Shown here piece after piece: positions 1 to 5,296 of a stretch of 5,846 nt of DNA; position 1 is the first letter of the stretch; each line of letters begins with the position of its first letter. The stretch is taken from positions 1 through 5,846 of the forward strand of contig JAEZHG010000283.1 in the NCBI GenBank assembly GCA_023436945.1, written 5' to 3'. This DNA is from Pseudomonadota bacterium. Lineage in GTDB: Bacteria > Pseudomonadota > Alphaproteobacteria > Caulobacterales > Caulobacteraceae. Below the pieces are notes generated by a model, which was given only the letters and a program-made list of their open reading frames with translations, ran no database searches and was not told where the DNA came from. The position numbers were made by a program, and so were the translations under genes.

Positions 1-87
1 TTTCTGGCTCTGGTCTCGAAGCTTCTGCCTGACCGGAAGGGGCTCAAAACCGCCGCCAGCCATGCCAAGAAACTCCAGCGTATCTGA
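1..87 (+). CDS. C-terminal 28 codons of an unidentified protein (gene cut by window start)
   Basis: Reading from base 1, an open frame of 28 codons ends at TGA 85-87. The peptide is basic at its end (FLALVSKLLPDRKG, then AASHAKKLQRI). I do not recognise the family; a basic, Leu-rich tail this short is not diagnostic. The frame is chosen because its stop lies four bases before the A-run of a strong hairpin terminator at 92-123, whereas the second frame reads straight through that terminator and the third is less gene-like. The gene converges on marC, and the two share the terminator. Everything N-terminal lies outside the window, so no function is proposed. Confidence 0.5.
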   Translation, partial: FLALVSKLLPDRKGLKTAASHAKKLQRI

Positions 88-91
88 CAAT

Positions 92-123
92 AAAAAAGGC
101 GGCTCGTGTGAGCCGCCTTCTTC
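92..123. terminator. Bidirectional intrinsic terminator between the left-edge gene and marC
   Basis: A perfect 8-bp stem (GGCGGCTC 98-105 with GAGCCGCC 110-117) closes a GTGT loop. It is preceded by six A (92-97) and followed by TTCTTC. Read on the minus strand it is hairpin plus TTTTTT, a textbook terminator for marC, whose stop is at 134-136. Read on the plus strand the T-tract is interrupted by C but should still terminate the left-edge gene. Its place between two convergent stop codons fits a shared terminator. Confidence 0.88.
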
Positions 124-133
124 GTAACCGGAT

Positions 134-829
134 TTAGCTACCCGACGGGTAGGGGGTGGTGACCCCCGTCGAGATCATGCCCGGCAGGGCCTCGCCCAGA
201 CCCATCAGCATGAACTGGATGGCAAGGGCGCACAGGATCAGGCCCAGCACGCGCACGATGATGGCCATGCCGACTTCACCCAGAATGCGGCTCAGCCAGC
301 CGGTCATGGCGAAACAGATCATCGAGACAACACAGGCCGCGCCGATGGCGCCAACCGACCATGCGGTGCCGATGGGGCCGAGCTTGGCGGCTTCACCGGC
401 GTTGATGATGACAGCCGAGATGGCACCCGGGCCGATCATCAGCGGGATGGCAAACGGCACGACCAGACGCTGGAAGCGGCGGCGCGCATAGCCACGCACG
501 TCGTTCTTGTCATGGGCGGCATCGGGATCGGCAAACATGCTGAGGAAGTCGCCACGCGCCATGTCGAGGCCGAGGAACAGCAGCAGGATACCGCCCGCAA
601 TGCGGAACGCGGCCAGCGAAATGCCGAAGAACTGCAGCAGGCCCAGACCCGTGAACAGGAAGAACAGCAGGAATAGGAAGGCAAAGCCGCAGATGAAGAA
701 CGATACCGATGCGCGCTGTCGAAGGCTGGCACCTACGGTCGCCGCAGCAAAAATCGGCAGGTTGCCAATCGGATCCAGCAACGCAAACAGCGTCACGAAG
801 AGATTGACACCCAATTCGGTCGCGTTCAT
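134..829 (-). CDS. marC: MarC family (UPF0056) integral membrane protein
   Basis: A 231-residue inner-membrane protein of the MarC/UPF0056 family. The molecular function is unresolved; the family's early link to multiple antibiotic resistance in E. coli was not upheld. About six hydrophobic segments are visible, near residues 5-29, 43-61, 66-92, 121-143, 155-179 and 187-211. Family motifs are ALLDPIGNLPIF (16-27), RIAGGILLLFLGLDM (76-90), PFAIPLMIGPGAIS (125-138) and RVLGLILCALAIQF (193-206). The length is close to the family's usual 200-220, with a short polar C-terminal tail. The frame stays open upstream to 1009, but that would overlap pyrF and add a 60-residue Arg-rich non-membrane extension. 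ATG at 829 begins directly before the first membrane helix and has a GAGACGAG-like purine stretch just upstream. It is transcribed divergently from pyrF and ends at the shared terminator. Confidence 0.92.
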   Translation of the reverse strand: MNATELGVNLFVTLFALLDPIGNLPIFAAATVGASLRQRASVSFFICGFAFLFLLFFLFTGLGLLQFFGISLAAFRIAGGILLLFLGLDMARGDFLSMFADPDAAHDKNDVRGYARRRFQRLVVPFAIPLMIGPGAISAVIINAGEAAKLGPIGTAWSVGAIGAACVVSMICFAMTGWLSRILGEVGMAIIVRVLGLILCALAIQFMLMGLGEALPGMISTGVTTPYPSGS

Positions 830-892
830 CTCGTCTCTCACCGCAAACTTAGCTTGCCGCGCCAACCGCGACTTTAAACCACCGTATCGGGG

Positions 893-898
893 TATATG
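893..898 (+). promoter_or_regulatory. Possible -10 element for pyrF
   Basis: The 100-base divergent gap between marC (start 829) and pyrF (start 930) must hold both promoters. TATATG at 893-898 is a plausible -10 for pyrF and would give a leader of about 25 bases. The hexamer 17 bases upstream (GACTTT) is a poor -35 match, so this is a weak call. I could not pick a convincing promoter for marC in the same gap. Confidence 0.25.
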
Positions 899-929
899 CG
901 CGCGCCTGCAACCCGCAGAGTGATTGATT

Positions 930-1664
930 ATGCCAGAAGCCGCCGTCCGCGACGCTCCGAACCGTCCGTTTGATCCGCGTATAATCTGTGCGCTCGACGT
1001 GCCGACCACGGACGAGGCCCGCGCTCTGGTCGAGAAAATCGGCGATGCGGTGGGTTTCTATAAGGTCGGTCTGCAACTGTTTGCGTCTGACGGCATGTCG
1101 CTGGCCCGCGAACTGAAAGCCTCCGGCGCTCAGGTCTTCCTAGACTGGAAACTACACGACATCGGCGCGACCGTCGAAAAGGCAACGGCGGTTCTGGCCG
1201 AGGCAGGATGTGACCTGCTGACCGTCCACGCCCGCCCGCAGGTGATGGCCGCCGCCGCCCGCGCCGCCGAAGGTTCGGACCTCAAGGTTCTGGGGGTGAC
1301 CGTCCTGACCAGCCTCAGCGAGGACGACCTCAAGGCCGATGACCACAGCCTGTCGGCGGCGGAACTGGTCGAGCACCGTGTGCGTCAGGCCATCGAGGCG
1401 GGCATCCACGGCGTCGTCTCCAGCCCTCATGAGGCTGCGGTGGTCAAGAAGATCGCCACCGAGGCGGGCAAGGCCGATTTCCTGATCGTGACCCCCGGTG
1501 TGCGCCCGACGGGTGCGGCACTCGACGACCAGACGCGCGTGGCCACCCCAGCCAGCGCCCTTCAGGCGGGCGCGACCCATCTGGTTATCGGTCGCCCGAT
1601 CACGGCTGTGGCCGACCCACGCGCTGCGGCACAGGCCATCAGCGCAGAGATTGCTCTGGTCTAG
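930..1664 (+). CDS. pyrF: Orotidine 5'-phosphate decarboxylase (PyrF)
   Basis: Cytoplasmic enzyme of the last step of de novo pyrimidine synthesis: it decarboxylates OMP to UMP without a cofactor, as a TIM-barrel dimer. At 244 residues it matches the usual bacterial length (E. coli 245). Visible landmarks: CALDVP (20-25) with D23, FYKVG with K45, the catalytic DxKxxDI motif as DWKLHDI (72-78) with D72, K74 and D77, VTVLTS (123-128), VSSPHEA (163-169), the phosphate loop TPGVRP (188-193) and GRPIT (221-225). The full catalytic Lys/Asp/Lys/Asp set is present, so it should be active. ATG 930 is preferred over the in-frame TTG at 924, having a modest GCAGAG purine stretch about 9 bases ahead. W73 and the GATV after the motif (commonly a proline there) are mildly unusual. 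The gene stands alone, divergent from marC and convergent with the next gene only 3 bases away. Confidence 0.97.
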   Translation: MPEAAVRDAPNRPFDPRIICALDVPTTDEARALVEKIGDAVGFYKVGLQLFASDGMSLARELKASGAQVFLDWKLHDIGATVEKATAVLAEAGCDLLTVHARPQVMAAAARAAEGSDLKVLGVTVLTSLSEDDLKADDHSLSAAELVEHRVRQAIEAGIHGVVSSPHEAAVVKKIATEAGKADFLIVTPGVRPTGAALDDQTRVATPASALQAGATHLVIGRPITAVADPRAAAQAISAEIALV

Positions 1665-1667
1665 GGC

Positions 1668-2258
1668 TCAGCCCCGCTCGCCGGGCTCTTGCTGGTAGGG
1701 GATTTCGGTCGATGAGACCGCACCCTGCTGCGGCACAGCGAAATAACCGCTGTCTGCCGGTTGCGGCAGGGCAGGGGCGGGCGCGTGTGGCGGCTGATGC
1801 GGATGGTGCGGACAGTTGGCCGCATCATGCCCGTTGTGGTCGTGGTGGGCATAGCCTTGAGGCGCAGGCTGCACTGCGGCCTGATGCTGAACGCCGCGCT
1901 GCCACGGGTAACGACCAAAGCCATCAACCACATAGCCAAACGGCATGGAGCGCGTCGGGCCTGAATAGGTGCTGTGGGTATAGGCCTGCTGGATGGGTTC
2001 GCCCGCTGGTGCGATCACGGCATGTGGCGGGTTGCCTGTGCCGCCATAGCCATATCCGTAGCCATAGGACTGGATGGCGCTATTGGCCGGTTGCCAGCCC
2101 GTGTCGGAGTACCACTGCTGAACGCGCGTCTGCACAGGCGTCGAGCCATAGGCCACGGGTCCGCGAGGCGGAGCGCTGGCCGCATTCTGGGCCAAGGCGG
2201 TCGAGGCCGCAAAACTGCCAAGCAGAATGGTAACGAGGGCGATCACGACAGGCTTCAT
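1668..2258 (-). CDS. Exported His/Tyr/Gly/Pro-rich protein of unknown function
   Basis: A 196-residue protein I cannot assign to a family. It starts with a clear Sec signal peptide: K2, a hydrophobic core at about 4-18, and a cleavage-like ALA at 21-23 before QNA. The mature part looks low-complexity and probably disordered: alternating Tyr-Gly at 65-72, many Pro and Gln, and a His cluster at 138-158 (H138, H139, H141, H144, H151, H152, H154, H158) with a single Cys149. A possible role in periplasmic metal binding or an envelope coat is inference only. The start is ATG 2258, supported by a strong GGAG (2266-2269 on the minus strand) seven bases ahead; the open frame extends to 2396 but loses the signal peptide logic. 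The clean signal peptide, good ribosome binding site and sustained reading frame argue for a real gene. It is convergent with pyrF. Confidence 0.8.
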   Translation of the reverse strand: MKPVVIALVTILLGSFAASTALAQNAASAPPRGPVAYGSTPVQTRVQQWYSDTGWQPANSAIQSYGYGYGYGGTGNPPHAVIAPAGEPIQQAYTHSTYSGPTRSMPFGYVVDGFGRYPWQRGVQHQAAVQPAPQGYAHHDHNGHDAANCPHHPHQPPHAPAPALPQPADSGYFAVPQQGAVSSTEIPYQQEPGERG

Positions 2259-2265
2259 GGCGCTA

Positions 2266-2269
2266 CTCC
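2266..2269 (-). promoter_or_regulatory. Shine-Dalgarno of the exported His-rich protein gene
   Basis: On the minus strand CGGAGTAGCGCC precedes ATG 2258, putting GGAG seven bases from the start. It decides the start in favour of the signal-peptide methionine over upstream in-frame codons. Confidence 0.75.
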
Positions 2270-2362
2270 GGTGCGGAAAGCGCCACCTTGAACCGATTAT
2301 CGGCTGCGATCTGCCGTTTTCGCCTCTCAAGTGAAGGCCAAGGGAAAGTGAAGGGCAGGGGG

Positions 2363-2641
2363 TCAGAAGTCGACAGCGATGCCCTTTTTCTCCCAATCGC
2401 CGAAACGGGTCGGTTCGGGACCGCGCGGACCGCCGTGTTCGACCGCAGTTTCGGTTTTTGCAAACTCTACGGCGCGACGTTCTGCCGCTTCCAGCAAAGC
2501 TCGGCGTGCCACATCGCTCAGGGGACGCTCGCCGGTCGCGTGCGGTACATCCTCGTTAAAGCGTGGCTTTTCAGCCTCTTGGTGGTGATGGTCGTGGTCG
2601 CCGTGGCCGCAGCCGCAGGAGGGGGTGGGATGTTCGGTCAC
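2363..2641 (-). CDS. DUF1674 / SDHAF4-like protein, probable succinate dehydrogenase assembly factor
   Basis: The C-terminus (residues 70-92, ending PTRFGDWEKKGIAVDF) is the signature of DUF1674. This family includes mitochondrial SDHAF4/Sdh8, which binds the FAD-loaded flavoprotein subunit of succinate dehydrogenase and helps it join the complex. The same job in this bacterium is inferred by homology. An alphaproteobacterial-style helix LSDVARRALLEAAERRA (41-57) precedes the core. The N-terminus is odd: CGCGHGDHDHHH at 9-20, a compact Cys/His cluster that looks able to bind metal. The start is uncertain. GTG 2641 gives 92 residues, a normal family length, and leaves room for divergent promoters; an in-frame TTG at 2728 would give 121 residues but would abut the htpX start. 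No strong Shine-Dalgarno is seen at either. It is divergent from htpX and about 104 bases upstream of the exported His-rich gene on the same strand, possibly co-transcribed with it. Confidence 0.85.
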   Translation of the reverse strand: MTEHPTPSCGCGHGDHDHHHQEAEKPRFNEDVPHATGERPLSDVARRALLEAAERRAVEFAKTETAVEHGGPRGPEPTRFGDWEKKGIAVDF

Positions 2642-2652
2642 AGGGTTACCGT

Positions 2653-2681
2653 CTTGAGAGCAAGCATTTAGAAGCCCAAAT
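2653..2681 (+). promoter_or_regulatory. Candidate RpoH (sigma32)-type promoter for htpX
   Basis: CTTGAG at 2653-2658 and CCCAAAT at 2675-2681, 16 bases apart, resemble the heat-shock sigma32 pattern CTTGAA / CCCATnT. Transcription would begin near 2688, leaving about 40 bases before htpX ATG 2728. In E. coli htpX is a sigma32 heat-shock gene, which makes the match sensible, but it is imperfect and was found by eye. The fit to a sigma70 promoter (TTGAGA, 17 bases, CAAATA) is poorer at the -10. Confidence 0.4.
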
Positions 2682-2727
2682 AGGGGATATGGCGCGATCT
2701 GCCACCCTCTGAAACGTCGCAAACGCA

Positions 2728-3729
2728 ATGAATCATCTGAAGACCTTCATGCTGCTGGCCGCAATGACGGCCCTGTTCATGGGCATCGGCTATCTGGTCG
2801 GTGGCGCGGGCGGTATGGCCATCGCCTTCGTGATGGCAGCTGGCATGAACCTGTTCAGCTACTGGAACGCCGACAAGATCGTGCTGAAGATGTACAAGGC
2901 CGAGGTGGTGGACGAAACCCATCCCAACGCCGTGGTGCGGGCCTATGTGGCTGACACCAAACAGATGGCGCTGGCGGCGGGTATGCCACTGCCCAAGATC
3001 ACCATCATTCCGAACAACCAGCCGAACGCCTTTGCGACGGGCCGTAACCCCGAGAACGCGGCGGTGGCGGCAACGACGGGCCTGCTCGACATGCTGACCC
3101 GCGCCGAGATCCGCGGCGTGATGGCGCACGAACTGGCCCATGTGATGAACCGCGACACCCTGACCATGACGATCACGGCGACCATCGCCGGTGCCATCTC
3201 CATGCTGGCCAATTTCGCCATGTTCTTCGGTGGCAACGACCGCGACCGCCCGGGTGGCATGATCGGCACCATCGCCCTGATGATCCTTGCGCCCATGGCG
3301 GCAGGTCTGGTGCAGATGGCCATCAGCCGCTCGCGTGAATACGAGGCTGACCGCGTCGGTGCCGAGATCGCCAATGATCCGGACGCTCTCGCCAGCGCCC
3401 TGCAAAAGATCGAAGCCTATGCCCGCGGCAATATGAACCCGCAGGCCGAGCGTAACCCCGCCACGGCCCATATGTTCATCATCAATCCGCTGAACGGCAA
3501 GGGCGCGGACAACCTGTTCTCGACCCACCCCGCGACCCACAACCGCGTGCGCGCCCTGCTCGAGCTGGGTGCCAAGATGGGCTTCAAGCGCGGTAATGGC
3601 ACGCAGGAATTCACCCAGAACTACGTGCCGCAAAACTATGGCTCGGTTCAGGATGCCCCGCGCACCACGGGCGTTCCGACCACGCCGGATGAAGCCCCGC
3701 GCGGCCCTGCGAAAGGTCCATGGGGCTGA
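2728..3729 (+). CDS. htpX: Protease HtpX homolog, M48 membrane zinc metalloprotease
   Basis: Inner-membrane zinc endopeptidase of family M48B that takes part in quality control of membrane proteins, alongside FtsH in E. coli. The 333 residues show two N-terminal hydrophobic segments (about 5-23 and 27-44), the zinc and catalytic motif HELAH (134-138; ligands H134 and H138, catalytic E135), two further hydrophobic segments (about 147-167 and 178-199), the third-ligand motif SREYEAD with E204, and the family motif [11 protein letters not shown] further on. All catalytic residues are present. It is longer than E. coli HtpX (293) because of a Pro/Gly-rich C-terminal tail of about 40 residues ending GPWG, an ending I associate with alphaproteobacterial HtpX. 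ATG 2728 begins right before the first helix; no clear Shine-Dalgarno is visible. It is divergent from the DUF1674 gene and 56 bases upstream of trmB. Confidence 0.95.
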   Translation: MNHLKTFMLLAAMTALFMGIGYLVGGAGGMAIAFVMAAGMNLFSYWNADKIVLKMYKAEVVDETHPNAVVRAYVADTKQMALAAGMPLPKITIIPNNQPNAFATGRNPENAAVAATTGLLDMLTRAEIRGVMAHELAHVMNRDTLTMTITATIAGAISMLANFAMFFGGNDRDRPGGMIGTIALMILAPMAAGLVQMAISRSREYEADRVGAEIANDPDALASALQKIEAYARGNMNPQAERNPATAHMFIINPLNGKGADNLFSTHPATHNRVRALLELGAKMGFKRGNGTQEFTQNYVPQNYGSVQDAPRTTGVPTTPDEAPRGPAKGPWG

Positions 3730-3754
3730 GCCTCATTCCTTTCTACACTTTGCG

Positions 3755-3786
3755 TGTGCGCCCTTAATCGGCTAGGGGCGCGCACA
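3755..3786 (+). other. Inverted repeat overlapping the trmB ribosome binding site
   Basis: TGTGCGC (3755-3761) can pair with GCGCACA (3780-3786), the latter running into the A of the trmB start codon. A competing register pairs GCGCCC (3758-3763) with GGGCGC (3776-3781). Either way the AGGGG Shine-Dalgarno (3774-3778) ends up in the stem or a small loop. No T-tract follows, so it is not a terminator for htpX. It may be chance in GC-rich DNA. Confidence 0.35.
3774..3778 (+). promoter_or_regulatory. Shine-Dalgarno of trmB
   Basis: AGGGG lies seven bases before ATG 3786 and fixes this as the trmB start. It is enclosed by the inverted repeat at 3755-3786. Confidence 0.65.
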
Positions 3787-4541
3787 TGAGCGACAAGTCC
3801 GACACTCCCGAATACATCGACGCCCCCGAAGACGTGTCCATGGAAGACCGTCCCGACTGGGCCAAGCCCAATGGTCCGCTGCGTTCGTTCGGGCGTATCA
3901 AGTCGCGTCCGATCAAGGCCAAACAGGCGGCCCTGTTCGACACCCTGATGCCGCAGATCGCCTTGCCGGACCCCAAGGCCGGCCCGATTGATCCGAAGGT
4001 TCTGATGCCGCAAGCCAAGTCGGTCTGGCTGGAAATCGGCTTTGGCGGCGGCGAGCATCTGGCGCATCAGGCAGGCCAAAACCCCGAGACGCTGATGATC
4101 GGCTGCGAGCCCTTCCTAAACGGCGTGGCCTCGGCCCTGCGTCACGTTGACGAAGGCGAACTGAAAAACGTCCGCATCCACGCCGACGACGCCCGCGCCG
4201 TCATGAGCGCCCTGCCGGACGCCTCGCTGGACCGCGTGCTGATCCTGTTCCCCGATCCGTGGCACAAGGCCCGCCACAACAAGCGCCGCTTCCTACAGGA
4301 CGAGACCGCTCAGGAAATCGTGCGTCTGCTCAAGCCGGGTGGCATGATCCGTTTCGTCACCGACTGGTTCGACTATGCCGAATGGACGCTGGAGCGCCTT
4401 TCGCGCACCGAAGGTCTTGAGCGTATCGAGACCGAGGGTGAGGACTGGTTCGTCCCTCCGGCAGACCACTTCGTGACCCGCTACGAAGAAAAGAAACTGG
4501 GCGATACCGACCCGATCTTCATCCAGTTCCGCCGCGTCTAA
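3786..4541 (+). CDS. trmB: tRNA (guanine-N7-)-methyltransferase (TrmB)
   Basis: Cytoplasmic SAM-dependent methyltransferase making m7G at position 46 in the variable loop of tRNAs. Visible in the 251 residues: RSFGRIKSRP (33-42) typical of alphaproteobacterial TrmB, the SAM-binding loop LEIGFGGGEH (82-91), GCEP (106-109) with the acidic ribose-binding E108, HADDARAV (132-139), the family signature FPDPWHKARHNKRR (155-168), and the C-terminal substrate-binding motif TRYEEKKLG (231-239). All expected active-site elements are intact. The first 30 residues are acidic and poorly conserved in type, which is normal for the alpha group and accounts for a length a little above E. coli's 239. ATG 3786 has AGGGG seven bases ahead. 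The gene follows htpX by 56 bases with no clear terminator between, so read-through from htpX is possible, and it precedes rimP-nusA. Confidence 0.96.
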   Translation: MSDKSDTPEYIDAPEDVSMEDRPDWAKPNGPLRSFGRIKSRPIKAKQAALFDTLMPQIALPDPKAGPIDPKVLMPQAKSVWLEIGFGGGEHLAHQAGQNPETLMIGCEPFLNGVASALRHVDEGELKNVRIHADDARAVMSALPDASLDRVLILFPDPWHKARHNKRRFLQDETAQEIVRLLKPGGMIRFVTDWFDYAEWTLERLSRTEGLERIETEGEDWFVPPADHFVTRYEEKKLGDTDPIFIQFRRV

Positions 4542-4556
4542 AGGCGATATGAAAAC

Positions 4557-4606
4557 GCCCCGTCCTTTCGGTTTCCTGTTTCAGGGGCTGACAAGGGCGG
4601 GGCTTT
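4557..4606 (+). terminator. Terminator-like hairpin after trmB
   Basis: Fifteen bases after the trmB stop an 11-bp stem forms between 4557-4567 (GCCCCGTCCTT) and 4593-4603 (AAGGGCGGGGC), with one G-T wobble. The 25-base apical part holds a small hairpin of its own (CCTG 4575-4578, TTT, CAGG 4582-4585). Only TTT follows (4604-4606), so termination may be partial and some trmB transcripts may run into rimP. The right arm overlaps the proposed rimP promoter. Confidence 0.6.
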
Positions 4607-4616
4607 CGCCTATATG
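4588..4616 (+). promoter_or_regulatory. Candidate sigma70-type promoter for rimP-nusA
   Basis: CTGACA at 4588-4593 (five of six to TTGACA) and TATATG at 4611-4616 (four of six to TATAAT) are separated by exactly 17 bases. The start would fall near 4623, giving a leader of about 80 bases to the rimP GTG that contains two hairpins and a T-tract. The -35 and spacer lie within the right arm of the trmB hairpin. Confidence 0.5.
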
Positions 4617-4658
4617 GAGCGTCACATCGTTAGACCGACGTCCAGCGGCGTCGTTTCA

Positions 4659-4692
4659 GCGGCGGCCCGGACGGACCGTCGCTTTTGTTTTT
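4659..4692 (+). terminator. Intrinsic terminator / attenuator in the rimP leader
   Basis: A stem of 4659-4668 (GCGGCGGCCC) with 4673-4682 (GGACCGTCGC), loop GGAC, has nine pairs (one G-T) and one C-A mismatch. It is followed at once by TTTTGTTTTT (4683-4692). Two bases later comes the rimP Shine-Dalgarno. A second hairpin sits just upstream: CGACGTC 4636-4642 with GGCGTCG 4647-4653 (one wobble). A terminator directly before a ribosome binding site and after a promoter is the layout of an attenuator; the trigger is not evident from the sequence. Confidence 0.6.
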
Positions 4693-4694
4693 CC

Positions 4695-4699
4695 GGAGG
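4695..4699 (+). promoter_or_regulatory. Shine-Dalgarno of rimP
   Basis: GGAGG lies six bases before GTG 4706. This rules out the in-frame TTG at 4685, which sits inside the terminator T-tract, and fixes a GTG start. Confidence 0.85.
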
Positions 4700-4705
4700 T
4701 TCCGC

Positions 4706-5296
4706 GTGCGGGCCAAAACCGCAGAAGACCGTGCTCTTCTCGAGATGATCGACCCCATTGCCGACAGCCAGGGGCTGGCGGTGGTGCGCGTGCGCCTGAT
4801 GGGCGGCACCCTGCGTCGTCGTCTGCAGATCATGGCCGAGCGTAAGACCGACAACGACATTTCGGTCGAAGAATGTGCGCGCCTGTCGCGCGCCGTCTCC
4901 GAAGTGTTCGACGCCGCCGACCCGATCGCCGGCGAGTACCTGCTTGAAGTCTCCTCGCCGGGCATCGACCGTCCGCTGACCCGTCTTTCGGACTTTGAAC
5001 TGTTCGAAGGCTATGAAGCGCGTCTGGAAACCGACCGTATGGTCGAGGGCCGCAAGCGCTTCAAAGGCATCGTTGCCGGTATTGAAGGCGATGACATCGC
5101 TATCGATCTCGACGGCGAGGAAGAAACCGCCCTTATCCCGTTTGCATGGCTGGCCGATGCCAAGCTGGTGCTGACGGATGAACTGCTCAAGCGTGGTGCC
5201 GCCCTGCGCGCTGCCCGTGGCGAGCCAGAAGATGACGGCCTGCCGGAAGGCGCGCCGGAGACCCATAACCCTGACCTGTCCAAGGACGAAGCCTGA
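4706..5296 (+). CDS. rimP: Ribosome maturation factor RimP
   Basis: Cytoplasmic factor needed for maturation of the 30S ribosomal subunit; it binds free 30S particles. The 196-residue protein has the expected two parts: an N-terminal alpha/beta domain (about 5-90) with GLAVVRVRL (23-31) and the hallmark [15 protein letters not shown] (78-92), then an SH3-like C-terminal domain (about 93-160) with [20 protein letters not shown] (119-138). A polar, acidic tail of about 30 residues follows; tails of this kind occur in alphaproteobacterial RimP, and make it longer than E. coli's 150. The start is GTG 4706, set by GGAGG six bases ahead. It overlaps nusA by one base (TGATG), so the two are translationally coupled, matching the conserved rimP-nusA-infB operon order. 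Expression is probably controlled through the leader hairpins upstream. Confidence 0.95.
   Translation: MRAKTAEDRALLEMIDPIADSQGLAVVRVRLMGGTLRRRLQIMAERKTDNDISVEECARLSRAVSEVFDAADPIAGEYLLEVSSPGIDRPLTRLSDFELFEGYEARLETDRMVEGRKRFKGIVAGIEGDDIAIDLDGEEETALIPFAWLADAKLVLTDELLKRGAALRAARGEPEDDGLPEGAPETHNPDLSKDEA

Noticed and set aside
156..491. Plus-strand open frame inside marC
   Set aside because: Antisense shadow of the MarC gene, with Met/Arg/Pro-rich composition and no family motifs.
830..1009. N-terminal extension of MarC upstream of ATG 829
   Set aside because: It would overlap pyrF on the other strand, is Arg-rich and not membrane-like, while ATG 829 starts right at the first helix.
2288..2671. 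Plus-strand 127-residue frame across the DUF1674 gene
   Set aside because: Antisense to a recognisable DUF1674 protein; the Val/Ala/Gly run is the complement of the His-rich codons.
2730..2734. GANTC (CcrM methylation site) at the htpX start codon, and another at 5839-5843
   Set aside because: Such sites matter in Caulobacterales cell-cycle control, but single scattered copies inside coding sequence are expected by chance.
2668..3633. Long 321-residue minus-strand open frame opposite htpX
   Set aside because: Its His/Gly/Arg-rich composition is what high-GC antisense of a real gene gives; the plus strand encodes an intact HtpX with all motifs.
4614..4747. Leader peptide starting at ATG 4614 in the rimP leader
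   Set aside because: The ATG is part of the proposed -10 element, so it would not be in the transcript, and it has no Shine-Dalgarno; I see no run of regulatory codons.
4549..4845. Plus-strand 98-residue frame spanning the trmB-rimP gap
   Set aside because: It crosses a terminator-like hairpin and the rimP leader and start in another frame, with Arg/Pro-rich composition and no ribosome binding site.
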